From positions 1 through 64,000 of the forward strand of contig JACPGP010000016.1 of the NCBI GenBank assembly GCA_016182425.1: 64,000 bases of DNA, read 5' to 3'. The notes beneath the pieces were generated by a model. It was not told the origin of the DNA. It was given only the letters and a program-made list of their open reading frames with translations, and did not search any database. Position 1 is the stretch's first letter, and the number at the start of each line of letters is the position of its first letter. The position numbers and the translations under genes were made by a program. Origin of the DNA: Candidatus Levyibacteriota bacterium. Its GTDB lineage: Bacteria; Patescibacteria; Microgenomatia; Levybacterales; UBA12049. This document shows, piece by piece, positions 33,413-41,084 of the stretch.

Positions 33413-33748
33413 ATGAAAGATCTTGCGCAAAATATCAAAATAGATGGGAAACCCTTTCCTACTATTCAAAGCCTCCAGCCAATTTTTGACCTTGACAAAG
33501 AAGATAAATTTGGTACTAATATTTTGGTCTTCGGCGTGTACGTCATGATGGTTGTGGCAATTCTTTTGGCACTGGGATTTCTGATCTGGGGAGGGATCAG
33601 TTGGATTACCTCCGAAGGCGATAAAACCAAGCTGCAATCGGCCCGAAATACTGTGGTTATGGCTGTCATCGGGTTAATTATTACGCTCCTTGCATTTACG
33701 ATTGTAAACGTCATCGGCTTCTTTTTTGGCCTGAAGCTTTTTGGGTAG
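33413..33748 (+). CDS. VirB2/TrbC-like pilin subunit
   Basis: 111 aa from ATG 33413, 4 bases after the upstream stop. Two membrane helices (about 37-60 and 77-105) with the loop WGGISWITSEGDKTKLQSARN between them. No signal peptide, unlike its neighbour at 33791. In type IV secretion such subunits assemble the pilus or a membrane channel. Confidence 0.8.
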   Translation: MKDLAQNIKIDGKPFPTIQSLQPIFDLDKEDKFGTNILVFGVYVMMVVAILLALGFLIWGGISWITSEGDKTKLQSARNTVVMAVIGLIITLLAFTIVNVIGFFFGLKLFG

Positions 33749-33754
33749 TGGGGC

Positions 33755-33783
33755 TTGACAAACCAAAAAAACCTGCTTATGAT
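33755..33783 (+). promoter_or_regulatory. Leaderless promoter of pilin gene
   Basis: TTGACA, 17-base spacer, TATGAT, ATG 33791 after 7 bases. Confidence 0.72.
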
Positions 33784-33790
33784 TAAAGTA

Positions 33791-34198
33791 ATGAAAAAAC
33801 TTATAGCTTCTATTCCTAGTCTAACTGCTGCGTTCCTCGCATTTCCTCCCATTGCCTATGCTCAGAATATAATTGACTGCAACCAACCAGGAGGAGAACA
33901 ATTCAAGGCGCTTTGTGCGCTTACCTCAACTGATCTTGGAAAACGCCTTAGTCAAGTTATCACCTTTGCCTTTGTTATTGCCATTATTATTGCTCTTGCC
34001 TTTCTTATTTGGGGAGGCATCAAGTGGATTACCTCGGGAGGAGATAAAACTGGTGTTGAAGAGGCAAGAAATCACGTCATCGCTGCTGTGGTAGGACTTA
34101 TTATTGTTTTCTTATCTTATTTTATTCTCAACATCGTCGTTTTCTTCTTTACCGGAACTAATCTCACCGACATTAAAATCCCAAAATTTAATCCATAA
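33791..34198 (+). CDS. VirB2/TrbC-like pilin with signal peptide
   Basis: 135 aa from ATG 33791; the promoter fixes this start and gives a clean signal peptide (cleavage near PIAYAQ). Two helices with the loop WGGIKWITSGGDKTGVEEARNH between. A Cys pair (CNQPGGEQFKALC) precedes the first helix. Confidence 0.84.
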   Translation: MKKLIASIPSLTAAFLAFPPIAYAQNIIDCNQPGGEQFKALCALTSTDLGKRLSQVITFAFVIAIIIALAFLIWGGIKWITSGGDKTGVEEARNHVIAAVVGLIIVFLSYFILNIVVFFFTGTNLTDIKIPKFNP

Positions 34199-34211
34199 TT
34201 TTCTTCTCTCG

Positions 34212-34240
34212 TTGCTATTTTCCTTTTTTTCTGCTACTTT
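34212..34240 (+). promoter_or_regulatory. Leaderless promoter of third pilin-like gene
   Basis: TTGCTA, 17-base spacer, TACTTT, ATG 34247 after 6 bases. Confidence 0.55.
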
Positions 34241-34246
34241 TAACCT

Positions 34247-34579
34247 ATGGCTCCCACCTGGGATACTTGTGTTGCTATTATTAAAAACGCAAAAACCGAC
34301 GTTGCTACCCTTGATTGTTTCCCGGTGATTTTCCAGCGTTTTGTTATTGCCGCATTCTGGTTTGCCGGTATCACGGCTGTTATTATGATCGCCTTTGCCG
34401 GAATTAGGATAATTTTAGCCCAAGGCGATGCCAAGAAACTGGAAGGCGCCCGCCACACCCTTACCTACGCTATTATTGGATTAGTTGTTATTTTTACAGC
34501 AGCGCTTATTGTCAACATTGTCGCTTTTGTTACAGATGTAACATGTATCAATACTGCATGGTACAATAACTGTAAATAA
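34247..34579 (+). CDS. VirB2-like small two-helix protein
   Basis: 110 aa. Two helices (about 35-58 and 68-95) with loop FAGIRIILAQGDAKKLEGARHT between them, the same layout as the two preceding genes but with WGG replaced. Cys residues near both ends (CVAIIKN, DCF; DVTCINTAWYNNC) could form a disulfide outside the membrane. Confidence 0.75.
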   Translation: MAPTWDTCVAIIKNAKTDVATLDCFPVIFQRFVIAAFWFAGITAVIMIAFAGIRIILAQGDAKKLEGARHTLTYAIIGLVVIFTAALIVNIVAFVTDVTCINTAWYNNCK

Positions 34580-34630
34580 ATAATATAACTATCTCACAAA
34601 GAAAAATGGTAAGAAACAACATGTACTGTC

Positions 34631-36511
34631 TTATGCAGCAAAGTCATGCGCAAGTGGCTGTGATGTAGCTCTCATACCAGCTCCTCCTAATGCCGCCGCA
34701 GAACCAATACCAGCACCAGTTAACGCACTAAGTCCAGCTATTGGTCCACCAATAATTCCAAGAAGCACCAGCAGCCACCAAGGATTTCTCCCAACCTCAC
34801 GAGTCATCCTTTCAACAAGACCTGGCCCACCCAGAGCGCCCGCACCCGCAAGTCCTTCAATAGCGCTTCTAAGCTCTGTTTTTACTGCTAGTGCTTGTTC
34901 AATCATACCTCGGCCCCACTGACTCATAACAATAATCTGCGCGTCTTCTTGCGTTACGCCGCCACTTAAGATTCTTTTTGCCAAAAGTTGCTTTACAACC
35001 TCTGGCTGCATTTTTTCGACATATGCTTTATCTGCAATAATCGCATTTGCCTCGGCAGTTGTATACGGGGCCCCTGTTGCCGGATTTACTCTCGTTATAA
35101 GTAGTCGCCGCATAACCGCGTCTGGGCCTTGCGTTAAAAGCAGATTATAATCTCTATCAACTGCAGCCCGGTCAATTGGCCGATATGATTCTTTGTGGAA
35201 AATACCTCGTCGCCTCTCGGCTCCAAGCCAAACTTGCTGGAGCGCGTCGTACATTGCTTTCTCATCTGGGTTACGATCAGCAGCCTGTTGCTTTAACTTC
35301 TCAAGTTCGGCATTTGCTGCATCTAAGTAGGTTTGCACCTCTCCATCTAATACTCCATTTGCTGCTTCAGTAAAAACGCTTTGAAAACCATTCACGATAT
35401 CATCCTCTTGGCTTTCACGCAGACTTCGTGCATCTTGCAATTTACGTTGGGCTCGTGTTAACTTAAGCATAGTTTCATTCATCTTTACCTCGTATCCTTG
35501 TTTTTCCTTATCTTGTATCCTTTTTTGTTCCTCAAGCCGCTGTTCCTCTTGTTCTAAAGCCGGGAGCTTTAGAAGATCTGCTTGTCGTTTATCTGCCTCG
35601 CCTTGAGCTGTCGTTAACTTTGTCCTCTCGGTAGATATTTCAGTATCTATATCAAAAAGGGCCCTCCCAGTATAACCAGGCCTAAGCGCTGCTGTTCTTT
35701 CTGCCTGAAGCTGTGTTAACCTAAAATTAGCATCGTTAACCTGTGTTTGAAAGGTCGTAAGCTCTGTCTGTATACTAGTAATGTTTGTTTTTATTCTTTC
35801 AATTTCTGTTGCTTTTGCGCCCATAGGCGTTCCTCCACCAGGTCGAGCAAATTCAGCAAGCTGTCCATTAGTTCTTGCTAATCTGCGATCAACGTCATCT
35901 ATGTCCAATTGCCTATTTCTTCTTTCCAAATCTTCATTTTCAACCTCTGCTTCTGCTTGAGTAATTGCCTCGCCGAGTTTTCCTTGTTCGCTAAGTGTTT
36001 GGAGCATTTTTCCAACTTCTCCACCAAAACGCGGATCTCGTAATCTTCGCCTAGCCCATTCTTGCTGTTGATTAGCGGTCATGCCGTTAAGCTCCATTGC
36101 AAACGCGGGGCGAGTTCTTGCTGCTTGTAATATTCTTGTTTCAAGAACGCCTTGTTCTAGTGCTGTCATACCATTATAGCCATTATCCAGAAACTTAAAA
36201 GCAAGTGCTTCTGCGTTTGTTGCGTTTGTATAGCGTACCGCCTCTGGAGTACCTGGTGTTCTTAATTTTGCGCCAGTAGTTGGATCTCTGGTTATTCCTA
36301 TCTCTTCTATAACTTCTCTTGTCTTTTTTCGATCAACCGCCGGTTTTTTTCCAAGCTCTGCAGCGATACGCCACTCGCTCTGATTTACTCGTTGGTTCAT
36401 GGCTTTAATAACCGCTTCTCGAGAACCTTGTGGAGGCGCTGCGGGCTGGGGCATTGCCTCCCTAACTATAGCTCGTGCAACAAGCTGATCTGGTGTCGGT
36501 AGTGATGGCAT
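34631..36511 (-). CDS. Coiled-coil protein with C-terminal membrane segment
   Basis: 626 aa. Ala/Pro-rich start, helical region, long coiled coil (about 190-375), another helical part, then hydrophobic Gly/Ala-rich segments (about 572-612). Same overall layout as the 1202-aa protein at 26502-30110 but I see no clear sequence similarity. It starts 1 base after the stop of the 36513 gene, so the two are coupled. Function unknown; secretion association inferred from position. Confidence 0.68.
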   Translation of the reverse strand: MPSLPTPDQLVARAIVREAMPQPAAPPQGSREAVIKAMNQRVNQSEWRIAAELGKKPAVDRKKTREVIEEIGITRDPTTGAKLRTPGTPEAVRYTNATNAEALAFKFLDNGYNGMTALEQGVLETRILQAARTRPAFAMELNGMTANQQQEWARRRLRDPRFGGEVGKMLQTLSEQGKLGEAITQAEAEVENEDLERRNRQLDIDDVDRRLARTNGQLAEFARPGGGTPMGAKATEIERIKTNITSIQTELTTFQTQVNDANFRLTQLQAERTAALRPGYTGRALFDIDTEISTERTKLTTAQGEADKRQADLLKLPALEQEEQRLEEQKRIQDKEKQGYEVKMNETMLKLTRAQRKLQDARSLRESQEDDIVNGFQSVFTEAANGVLDGEVQTYLDAANAELEKLKQQAADRNPDEKAMYDALQQVWLGAERRRGIFHKESYRPIDRAAVDRDYNLLLTQGPDAVMRRLLITRVNPATGAPYTTAEANAIIADKAYVEKMQPEVVKQLLAKRILSGGVTQEDAQIIVMSQWGRGMIEQALAVKTELRSAIEGLAGAGALGGPGLVERMTREVGRNPWWLLVLLGIIGGPIAGLSALTGAGIGSAAALGGAGMRATSQPLAHDFAA

Positions 36512-36512
36512 T

Positions 36513-36866
36513 TTAGATTTGTCCTCCTGTTTGCTTTGTTACATCTCCTGCAGTCTGTATTGCTTCTTCTATTTTATTTTCTTTTATAAGGGTTGAGACC
36601 TGGTCAATAACTTGTTTTTCGTTTTCCTCTTTAACCCCACCATGTTCTGCTATTAAAATCTGAGAGAACATTGGCCACTTTTTAGATAAATCCGAAAGAA
36701 AATCCACAAGTTCAGCATTGCTTTTTGTATTGTCTATATTATCTAAAATGTAAGAGCAAATTGTGGATAGTTCGTTTTCGTTTATTTCCTGATTCTTGAA
36801 GGCCTCAATGACCCGTCTCATTACGCGCTCGCCGATTTTATTTTTGTATGCTTCATCTGGGCCCAT
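36513..36866 (-). CDS. Small helical protein, unknown
   Basis: 117 aa, acidic, helical, no membrane segment. Starts MGPDEAYKNKIGERVMRRVIEAF. Cotranscribed with the 34631-36511 gene. The ATG lies 7 bases after a weak TTCAAT with TTGCAT 17 bases further up (36874-36902), the same spacing as other leaderless genes here. Confidence 0.62.
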   Translation of the reverse strand: MGPDEAYKNKIGERVMRRVIEAFKNQEINENELSTICSYILDNIDNTKSNAELVDFLSDLSKKWPMFSQILIAEHGGVKEENEKQVIDQVSTLIKENKIEEAIQTAGDVTKQTGGQI

Positions 36867-36926
36867 ACCTTAAATTGAAACACACTCAAAAACTAAATGC
36901 AAGCACTAACCTTCTTAAGAGATACT

Positions 36927-36966
36927 ACTTTTCCCAAAAAACTCTGATTTTGTACCCTGTTTGACC
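36927..36966. repeat. Direct repeat, left copy flanking Doc/AbrB module
   Basis: 40 bp beginning ACTTTTCCCAAAAAACTCTG and ending CCTGTTTGACC. Right copy at 37676-37715 differs at two positions. Confidence 0.9.
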
Positions 36967-37361
36967 TACTTTCTTTTTCTGGTGTGGGTTTTAAGCCATT
37001 TGGCGATTTCTTCGATAGCTAAATGCTTATTCTCAACACGAAGCGGAAAATCGATAAACTCCTTTTTATCTACTTTGAATTCGTATCCATTTATGTAAAG
37101 AAATCGAGCGGTTGTGGTGATAGACGTGCGTTTGTTTCCATCTGTAAACGCATGATTGAAAATAAGCGAATGGAAAAGCGCGGCAGCTTTATCAAGAATT
37201 GTTGGATAAAGATCTTCTCCGCCAAATGACGCCTGTGGTCGAGCAAGCGCTGACTGAATCAACCCTAAATCTCTTATACCATGACTCCCTCCATATCGCT
37301 CTACCATATCGTCATGAATGGCTAAAACAACATCTAAAGTGATATAAATAATCCCTTTCAT
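36966..37361 (-). CDS. doc: Doc-type Fic-fold toxin (death on curing)
   Basis: 131 aa. Short Fic fold with H70-AFTDGNKR, the Doc variant of the Fic motif. Doc phosphorylates EF-Tu in the characterised phage P1 system. Its start overlaps the AbrB-like antitoxin stop by 4 bases. Its last codons reach the left 40-bp repeat. Confidence 0.93.
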   Translation of the reverse strand: MKGIIYITLDVVLAIHDDMVERYGGSHGIRDLGLIQSALARPQASFGGEDLYPTILDKAAALFHSLIFNHAFTDGNKRTSITTTARFLYINGYEFKVDKKEFIDFPLRVENKHLAIEEIAKWLKTHTRKRK

Positions 37362-37606
37362 TTTTTGGCTAACTCTTTTAACGCATCTTTATATCGCGCG
37401 TTAAATCCCTTGAGCCATTTTAAGAATTCCGGCGTAAGAGAGCCCTTTACTATTTTAGATTCTACTGGCACAACTGTAAGTGTTTCGGTATCAAAATCTT
37501 CATCTACTCTAACTTTCTGTCCTGGTTTTATCCCTATCTCGTCGGCAAATCCCCGCGGTATGGTTACAGCATATGAATTCCCAACTTGAATTACTTTTTG
37601 TAACAT
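37358..37606 (-). CDS. AbrB/MazE-type antitoxin of Doc
   Basis: 82 aa from ATG 37606. KVIQVGNSYAVTIPRGFADEIGIKPGQKV is the AbrB-type swapped-hairpin motif; the C-terminus (LKWLKGFNARYKDALKEL) probably occupies the toxin. The start is chosen because a strong Shine-Dalgarno (GGGAGG) precedes it; the upstream GTG at 37618 lies within that sequence. This is one of few genes here with a clear ribosome-binding site and a leader. Confidence 0.9.
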   Translation of the reverse strand: MLQKVIQVGNSYAVTIPRGFADEIGIKPGQKVRVDEDFDTETLTVVPVESKIVKGSLTPEFLKWLKGFNARYKDALKELAKK

Positions 37607-37632
37607 AGAACTTTTCACCTCCCTTTATTTTG

Positions 37633-37670
37633 GTTATAACAATATTATAACAAAGCTGTTGTTCTGTCAA
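37633..37670 (-). promoter_or_regulatory. Promoter and operator of Doc/AbrB operon
   Basis: Minus strand TTGACA (37665-37670) and TATAAT (37644-37649), spacer 15. A perfect inverted repeat GTTATAA (37633-37639) / TTATAAC (37645-37651) covers the -10. About 40 bases of leader precede the ATG. Confidence 0.65.
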
Positions 37671-37675
37671 TATCG

Positions 37676-37735
37676 ACTTTTCACAAAAAACTCTGATTTT
37701 GTCCCCTGTTTGACCCAGCTGAGCTGGGTTTGACC
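37676..37735. repeat. Direct repeat, right copy, with nested palindrome insert
   Basis: 37676-37715 repeats 36927-36966. Directly after it is the palindrome CCCAGCTGAGCTGGG (37714-37728) and a second TTTGACC (37729-37735), so relative to the left copy there is a 20-bp insertion with duplicated TTTGACC. Confidence 0.88.
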
Positions 37736-37748
37736 TATTTTGATGATC

Positions 37749-37777
37749 TTGAATTCGGATTTTTCACATTATATAAA
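37749..37777 (+). promoter_or_regulatory. Leaderless promoter of prgI-virB4 operon
   Basis: TTGAAT, 17-base spacer, TATAAA, ATG 37785 after 7 bases. Confidence 0.62.
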
Positions 37778-37784
37778 GAAAGTA

Positions 37785-38723
37785 ATGGAAAATCACCCTA
37801 TCCCACAAGATGTAACCGGGTTTCAGTTTAAGTTAATTGGCAACATGACCATCAAACAATTTGCCTACCTGGCAACAGGCATTGTTTTGGCTTGGGTTGT
37901 GTATGCCTTACCCTTAAGCCGGTTAATAACATTTCCTCTGGCTTTGATCCTTGGATTCTTGGGATTTGCGTTGGCCTTTCTCCCTATTGACGGCAGGCCA
38001 ATGGATGCTATGGTAGCATACTTTATCAAGGCGCTCTTTACTCCCAATCAGTATGTTTTTCAAAAAACCGCTCTCCAATCTGCTAATACATCGGCTATTC
38101 GCGTATTGCTTTCTACGCCCAAACCAGATCAGGCTCCAAAAGAAAACCTGCCGAAAGAAGAAAAACAACTCCAAACCAAAACAGAACAAACGGCGCCGCC
38201 CGAGCCCCAAACTGAAGAAAGCATCACTAGAAGTCAGTATGAATCTGTTATGGAGGCGCTTGGTCTTGCTAAAGCAGAAAAAGAACGGCTCGAGCAACAA
38301 ATCCTAGTGCTTAAAGAAGCCCTGGCAAAAACCCAACAGCAAACAACAGCAGCACCACCGCCTACTGTCAAAAAAATTCCTGTAAAAACCTCACCGGCCA
38401 CTCGGGGACTGCTTGTTTCCGATGCTCCCAACGTCCTTTCGGGCATTGTAAAAGATCCTAGAGGAAATGTATTATCAAACATCCTAGTTGAGGTCAAAGA
38501 TAAAGACGGAAATCCTGTACGGGCTTTCAAAACTAACGCATTTGGTCAGTTTGCCTCTGCTACGCCGCTTCTTAATGGTGTTTATACACTTGAGTTCGAC
38601 GATTCGCAAGGAAAGCAAAAATTCGATGCCGCCGAGCTTACCATAACAGGCGAGATTATTAACCCAATTGAAGTGACAAGTATCGATCAACGAGAAGAAC
38701 TGCGAAAAACGTTATTTGGATAA
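37785..38723 (+). CDS. prgI: PrgI-family protein with C-terminal carboxypeptidase-regulatory-like domain
   Basis: 312 aa from ATG 37785. N-terminus ENHPIPQDVTGFQFKLIGNMTIKQF followed by two helices (about 28-70) is the PrgI layout, the VirB3-like component of Gram-positive type IV secretion. A Lys/Gln/Pro linker and coiled coil (about 110-190) lead to a beta-sandwich (LSGIVKDPRGNVLSNILVEVKDKDG... GVYTLEFDD) resembling CarboxypepD_reg domains. The domain addition is unusual for PrgI. Operon with virB4. Confidence 0.86.
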   Translation: MENHPIPQDVTGFQFKLIGNMTIKQFAYLATGIVLAWVVYALPLSRLITFPLALILGFLGFALAFLPIDGRPMDAMVAYFIKALFTPNQYVFQKTALQSANTSAIRVLLSTPKPDQAPKENLPKEEKQLQTKTEQTAPPEPQTEESITRSQYESVMEALGLAKAEKERLEQQILVLKEALAKTQQQTTAAPPPTVKKIPVKTSPATRGLLVSDAPNVLSGIVKDPRGNVLSNILVEVKDKDGNPVRAFKTNAFGQFASATPLLNGVYTLEFDDSQGKQKFDAAELTITGEIINPIEVTSIDQREELRKTLFG

Positions 38724-38738
38724 TAACCATAAATTGCT

Positions 38739-41078
38739 ATGAACACTGCCCGAAGCATTTCAGCATCAACGCAGAAGTTTACCGAAATACAAGACATACG
38801 AGAAAACATTGTTTTACAAACAAGGGGAAACTCATGTTTGATAATCGAAGTGACAGCCACCAATTTTTCCCTTCTTTCGCAAGAAGAGCAAGAGGCAAAA
38901 ATCTTTTCATACGCATCGCTCCTAAACTCTCTCTCCTTCCCTATCCAAATCTTAATCCGCAATAAGCGCGTCGACATCTCTTCTTACACTAAAAAGTTAG
39001 ATGAAAATCTGGCAAAACTGGCTCAAGAACAGCCCTCTCACCAGAAAAAAATTTCTTACATTCAAAACTACCGATCTTTCGTGCAAGAACTAATTAAAGT
39101 AAATACGGTTTTGGACAAAACATTTTATATTATAATCTCTTTCTCTTCCTTGGAAAGCGGCATAGGCGGCGTGGTGATAAAAAAAGACGATTTTTTCCTC
39201 CAGGCCAAAGCAGGACTTCGTACCAAAGCGGAGTCTATTTTAAGCCAGCTGGGCCGGCTGGGACTTCGCAGTAAAATCCTGGATAAAGAACAGCTTATGC
39301 AACTTTTCTACAACATATACAACGATGGGTATGCTGGGGCATTGGCTTTTGAAACGCCGAATTCTTCCGTGGTTGATCTTATAGCGCCGCCTTCTGTTGA
39401 GATTGACTTTCGCTCCGTTCGTGTTGGCACAAAAACCGCTCGCACATTTTTTATTGTCGGCTATCCACGTTTTGTTTCCGCGAATTGGCTAGCGCCCTTA
39501 GTCGATTTCGACCACGAACTCGATATTTCCTTTTTTATTTATCCCGCGTCATCTCCAGACATTCTCTCGGATCTTCGGCGCAAAATCGCCGAGATGGAAG
39601 CAACCATCTCATCGCAAGCACAAGCTGGACAAGTTATTGACCCAACGGTAACAGCAACCCTTGAGGATGCGCTGGGACTGCAGGAAGAACTGGCTAAGGG
39701 AGTTGAACGATTTTTTCTCTTCAGTCTTTATATAACGATATCTGCCGAAAATCAAGCCGATCTTGAAAGCTCGGTAAAACGCCTCACAGCTACCATGGCC
39801 AGTCTTTTGCTTATAGCCAAACCAGCCACACTGCAAATGGAAGAGGGATATAAGGCCACTCTTCCATTGGGACAAGACAAGCTTTTTATGACCCGCAATA
39901 TGGATACGACTTCTCTTGCTTCGATGTTTCCTTTTACCTCGGCCATGCTCACGCAGGATAAAGGTACTCTCTACGGCATTAATCAGCAGAATAGTTCTCT
40001 TGTTATCTTCGATCGCTTTTCTCTGGAGAATGCCAACGAGGTTGTTTTTGGCAAGTCGGGCTCTGGCAAATCCTACTGCATTAAGCTGGAGATTCTGCGT
40101 CAGTTTATGCTTGGCACCGAGATAATTGTAATTGACCCTGAAGGAGAGTACGAAACCATTGCTCAAGCCTTAGGCGGCGAATATCTTAATTTTACGCCCT
40201 CCTCCCCGATTAAAATTAATCCTTTTGATCTTTCCGGGCTTTATGAAGAGGGCGAAAACGAGCTGGGACTAAAAATACTTTCTCTCCATGCGCTGTTAAA
40301 AATTGTTTTAGGAGAACTGGACGCTTCACACGACGCAATTTTAGATCGCGCGCTGGTGCAAACCTATCAACAAAAAGGTATTACCCATGATCCTAGCACC
40401 CAGAAAAATGAGCCGCCTCTTATGGAAGATCTCTACAAAGTACTTCTGGGCATGGAGGACGCGGCAGCTTCGGAACTAGCTCTTCGCCTGGAAAAGTTTA
40501 TCAAGGGAAGTTTAAGCGGTATTTTTAATCAGCAGTCAAACATCAACCTTGACAATCCACTAACCGTCTTCTCCGTTAAACAACTCGAAGATCAGCTGCG
40601 GCCAATTGCCATGCACATTATTTTAGATTTTGTCTGGATCAGGATCCGAAAAACTCTCAAAAGGCGGCTTTTGGTGTTGGATGAAGCATGGTATATGATG
40701 AAGTACGAAGACAGCGCATCCTTTGTCTATGGGATTGCCAAACGCGCCCGTAAATACTATTTAGGCTTAACAACCGCTACCCAGGACGTTGAGGATTTCC
40801 TCTCCACCGATTATGGAAAAGCTGTTTTATCTAATTCCTCACTGCAAATTTTACTTAAGCAGGGAACATCAGAAATCGACATTGTCAGTAAAATCTTTTA
40901 TCTTTCTTCGGGAGAAAAACAATTGCTTCTGGCAGCAAATATTGGTGAAGGGCTTTTTTTCGCCGGACAAAATCATGTGGCCATGAAGGTGGTAGCAGCG
41001 CCATTTGAACACCAACTCATTACCTCAAACCCGCAGGAAATTCTACAAAAACAGCAAAATATACCACCAGCAGGATAA
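38739..41078 (+). CDS. virB4: VirB4-family type IV secretion ATPase
   Basis: 779 aa, full length. Walker A GKSGSGKS at 438-445, ASP-like region, and Walker B RRLLVLDEAWYMMK near 645, then the TATQDVEDF sensor region. It energises pilus assembly or substrate transfer at the membrane base. Preceded by PrgI and followed by a CHAP-like hydrolase, the order PrgI-PrgJ-PrgK known from enterococcal plasmid pCF10. Confidence 0.93.
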   Translation: MNTARSISASTQKFTEIQDIRENIVLQTRGNSCLIIEVTATNFSLLSQEEQEAKIFSYASLLNSLSFPIQILIRNKRVDISSYTKKLDENLAKLAQEQPSHQKKISYIQNYRSFVQELIKVNTVLDKTFYIIISFSSLESGIGGVVIKKDDFFLQAKAGLRTKAESILSQLGRLGLRSKILDKEQLMQLFYNIYNDGYAGALAFETPNSSVVDLIAPPSVEIDFRSVRVGTKTARTFFIVGYPRFVSANWLAPLVDFDHELDISFFIYPASSPDILSDLRRKIAEMEATISSQAQAGQVIDPTVTATLEDALGLQEELAKGVERFFLFSLYITISAENQADLESSVKRLTATMASLLLIAKPATLQMEEGYKATLPLGQDKLFMTRNMDTTSLASMFPFTSAMLTQDKGTLYGINQQNSSLVIFDRFSLENANEVVFGKSGSGKSYCIKLEILRQFMLGTEIIVIDPEGEYETIAQALGGEYLNFTPSSPIKINPFDLSGLYEEGENELGLKILSLHALLKIVLGELDASHDAILDRALVQTYQQKGITHDPSTQKNEPPLMEDLYKVLLGMEDAAASELALRLEKFIKGSLSGIFNQQSNINLDNPLTVFSVKQLEDQLRPIAMHIILDFVWIRIRKTLKRRLLVLDEAWYMMKYEDSASFVYGIAKRARKYYLGLTTATQDVEDFLSTDYGKAVLSNSSLQILLKQGTSEIDIVSKIFYLSSGEKQLLLAANIGEGLFFAGQNHVAMKVVAAPFEHQLITSNPQEILQKQQNIPPAG

Positions 41079-41084
41079 AAATGT

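Noticed and set aside
39609..40166. 185-codon minus-strand frame
   Set aside because: Antisense to the VirB4 Walker A region, which is clearly coding on the plus strand.
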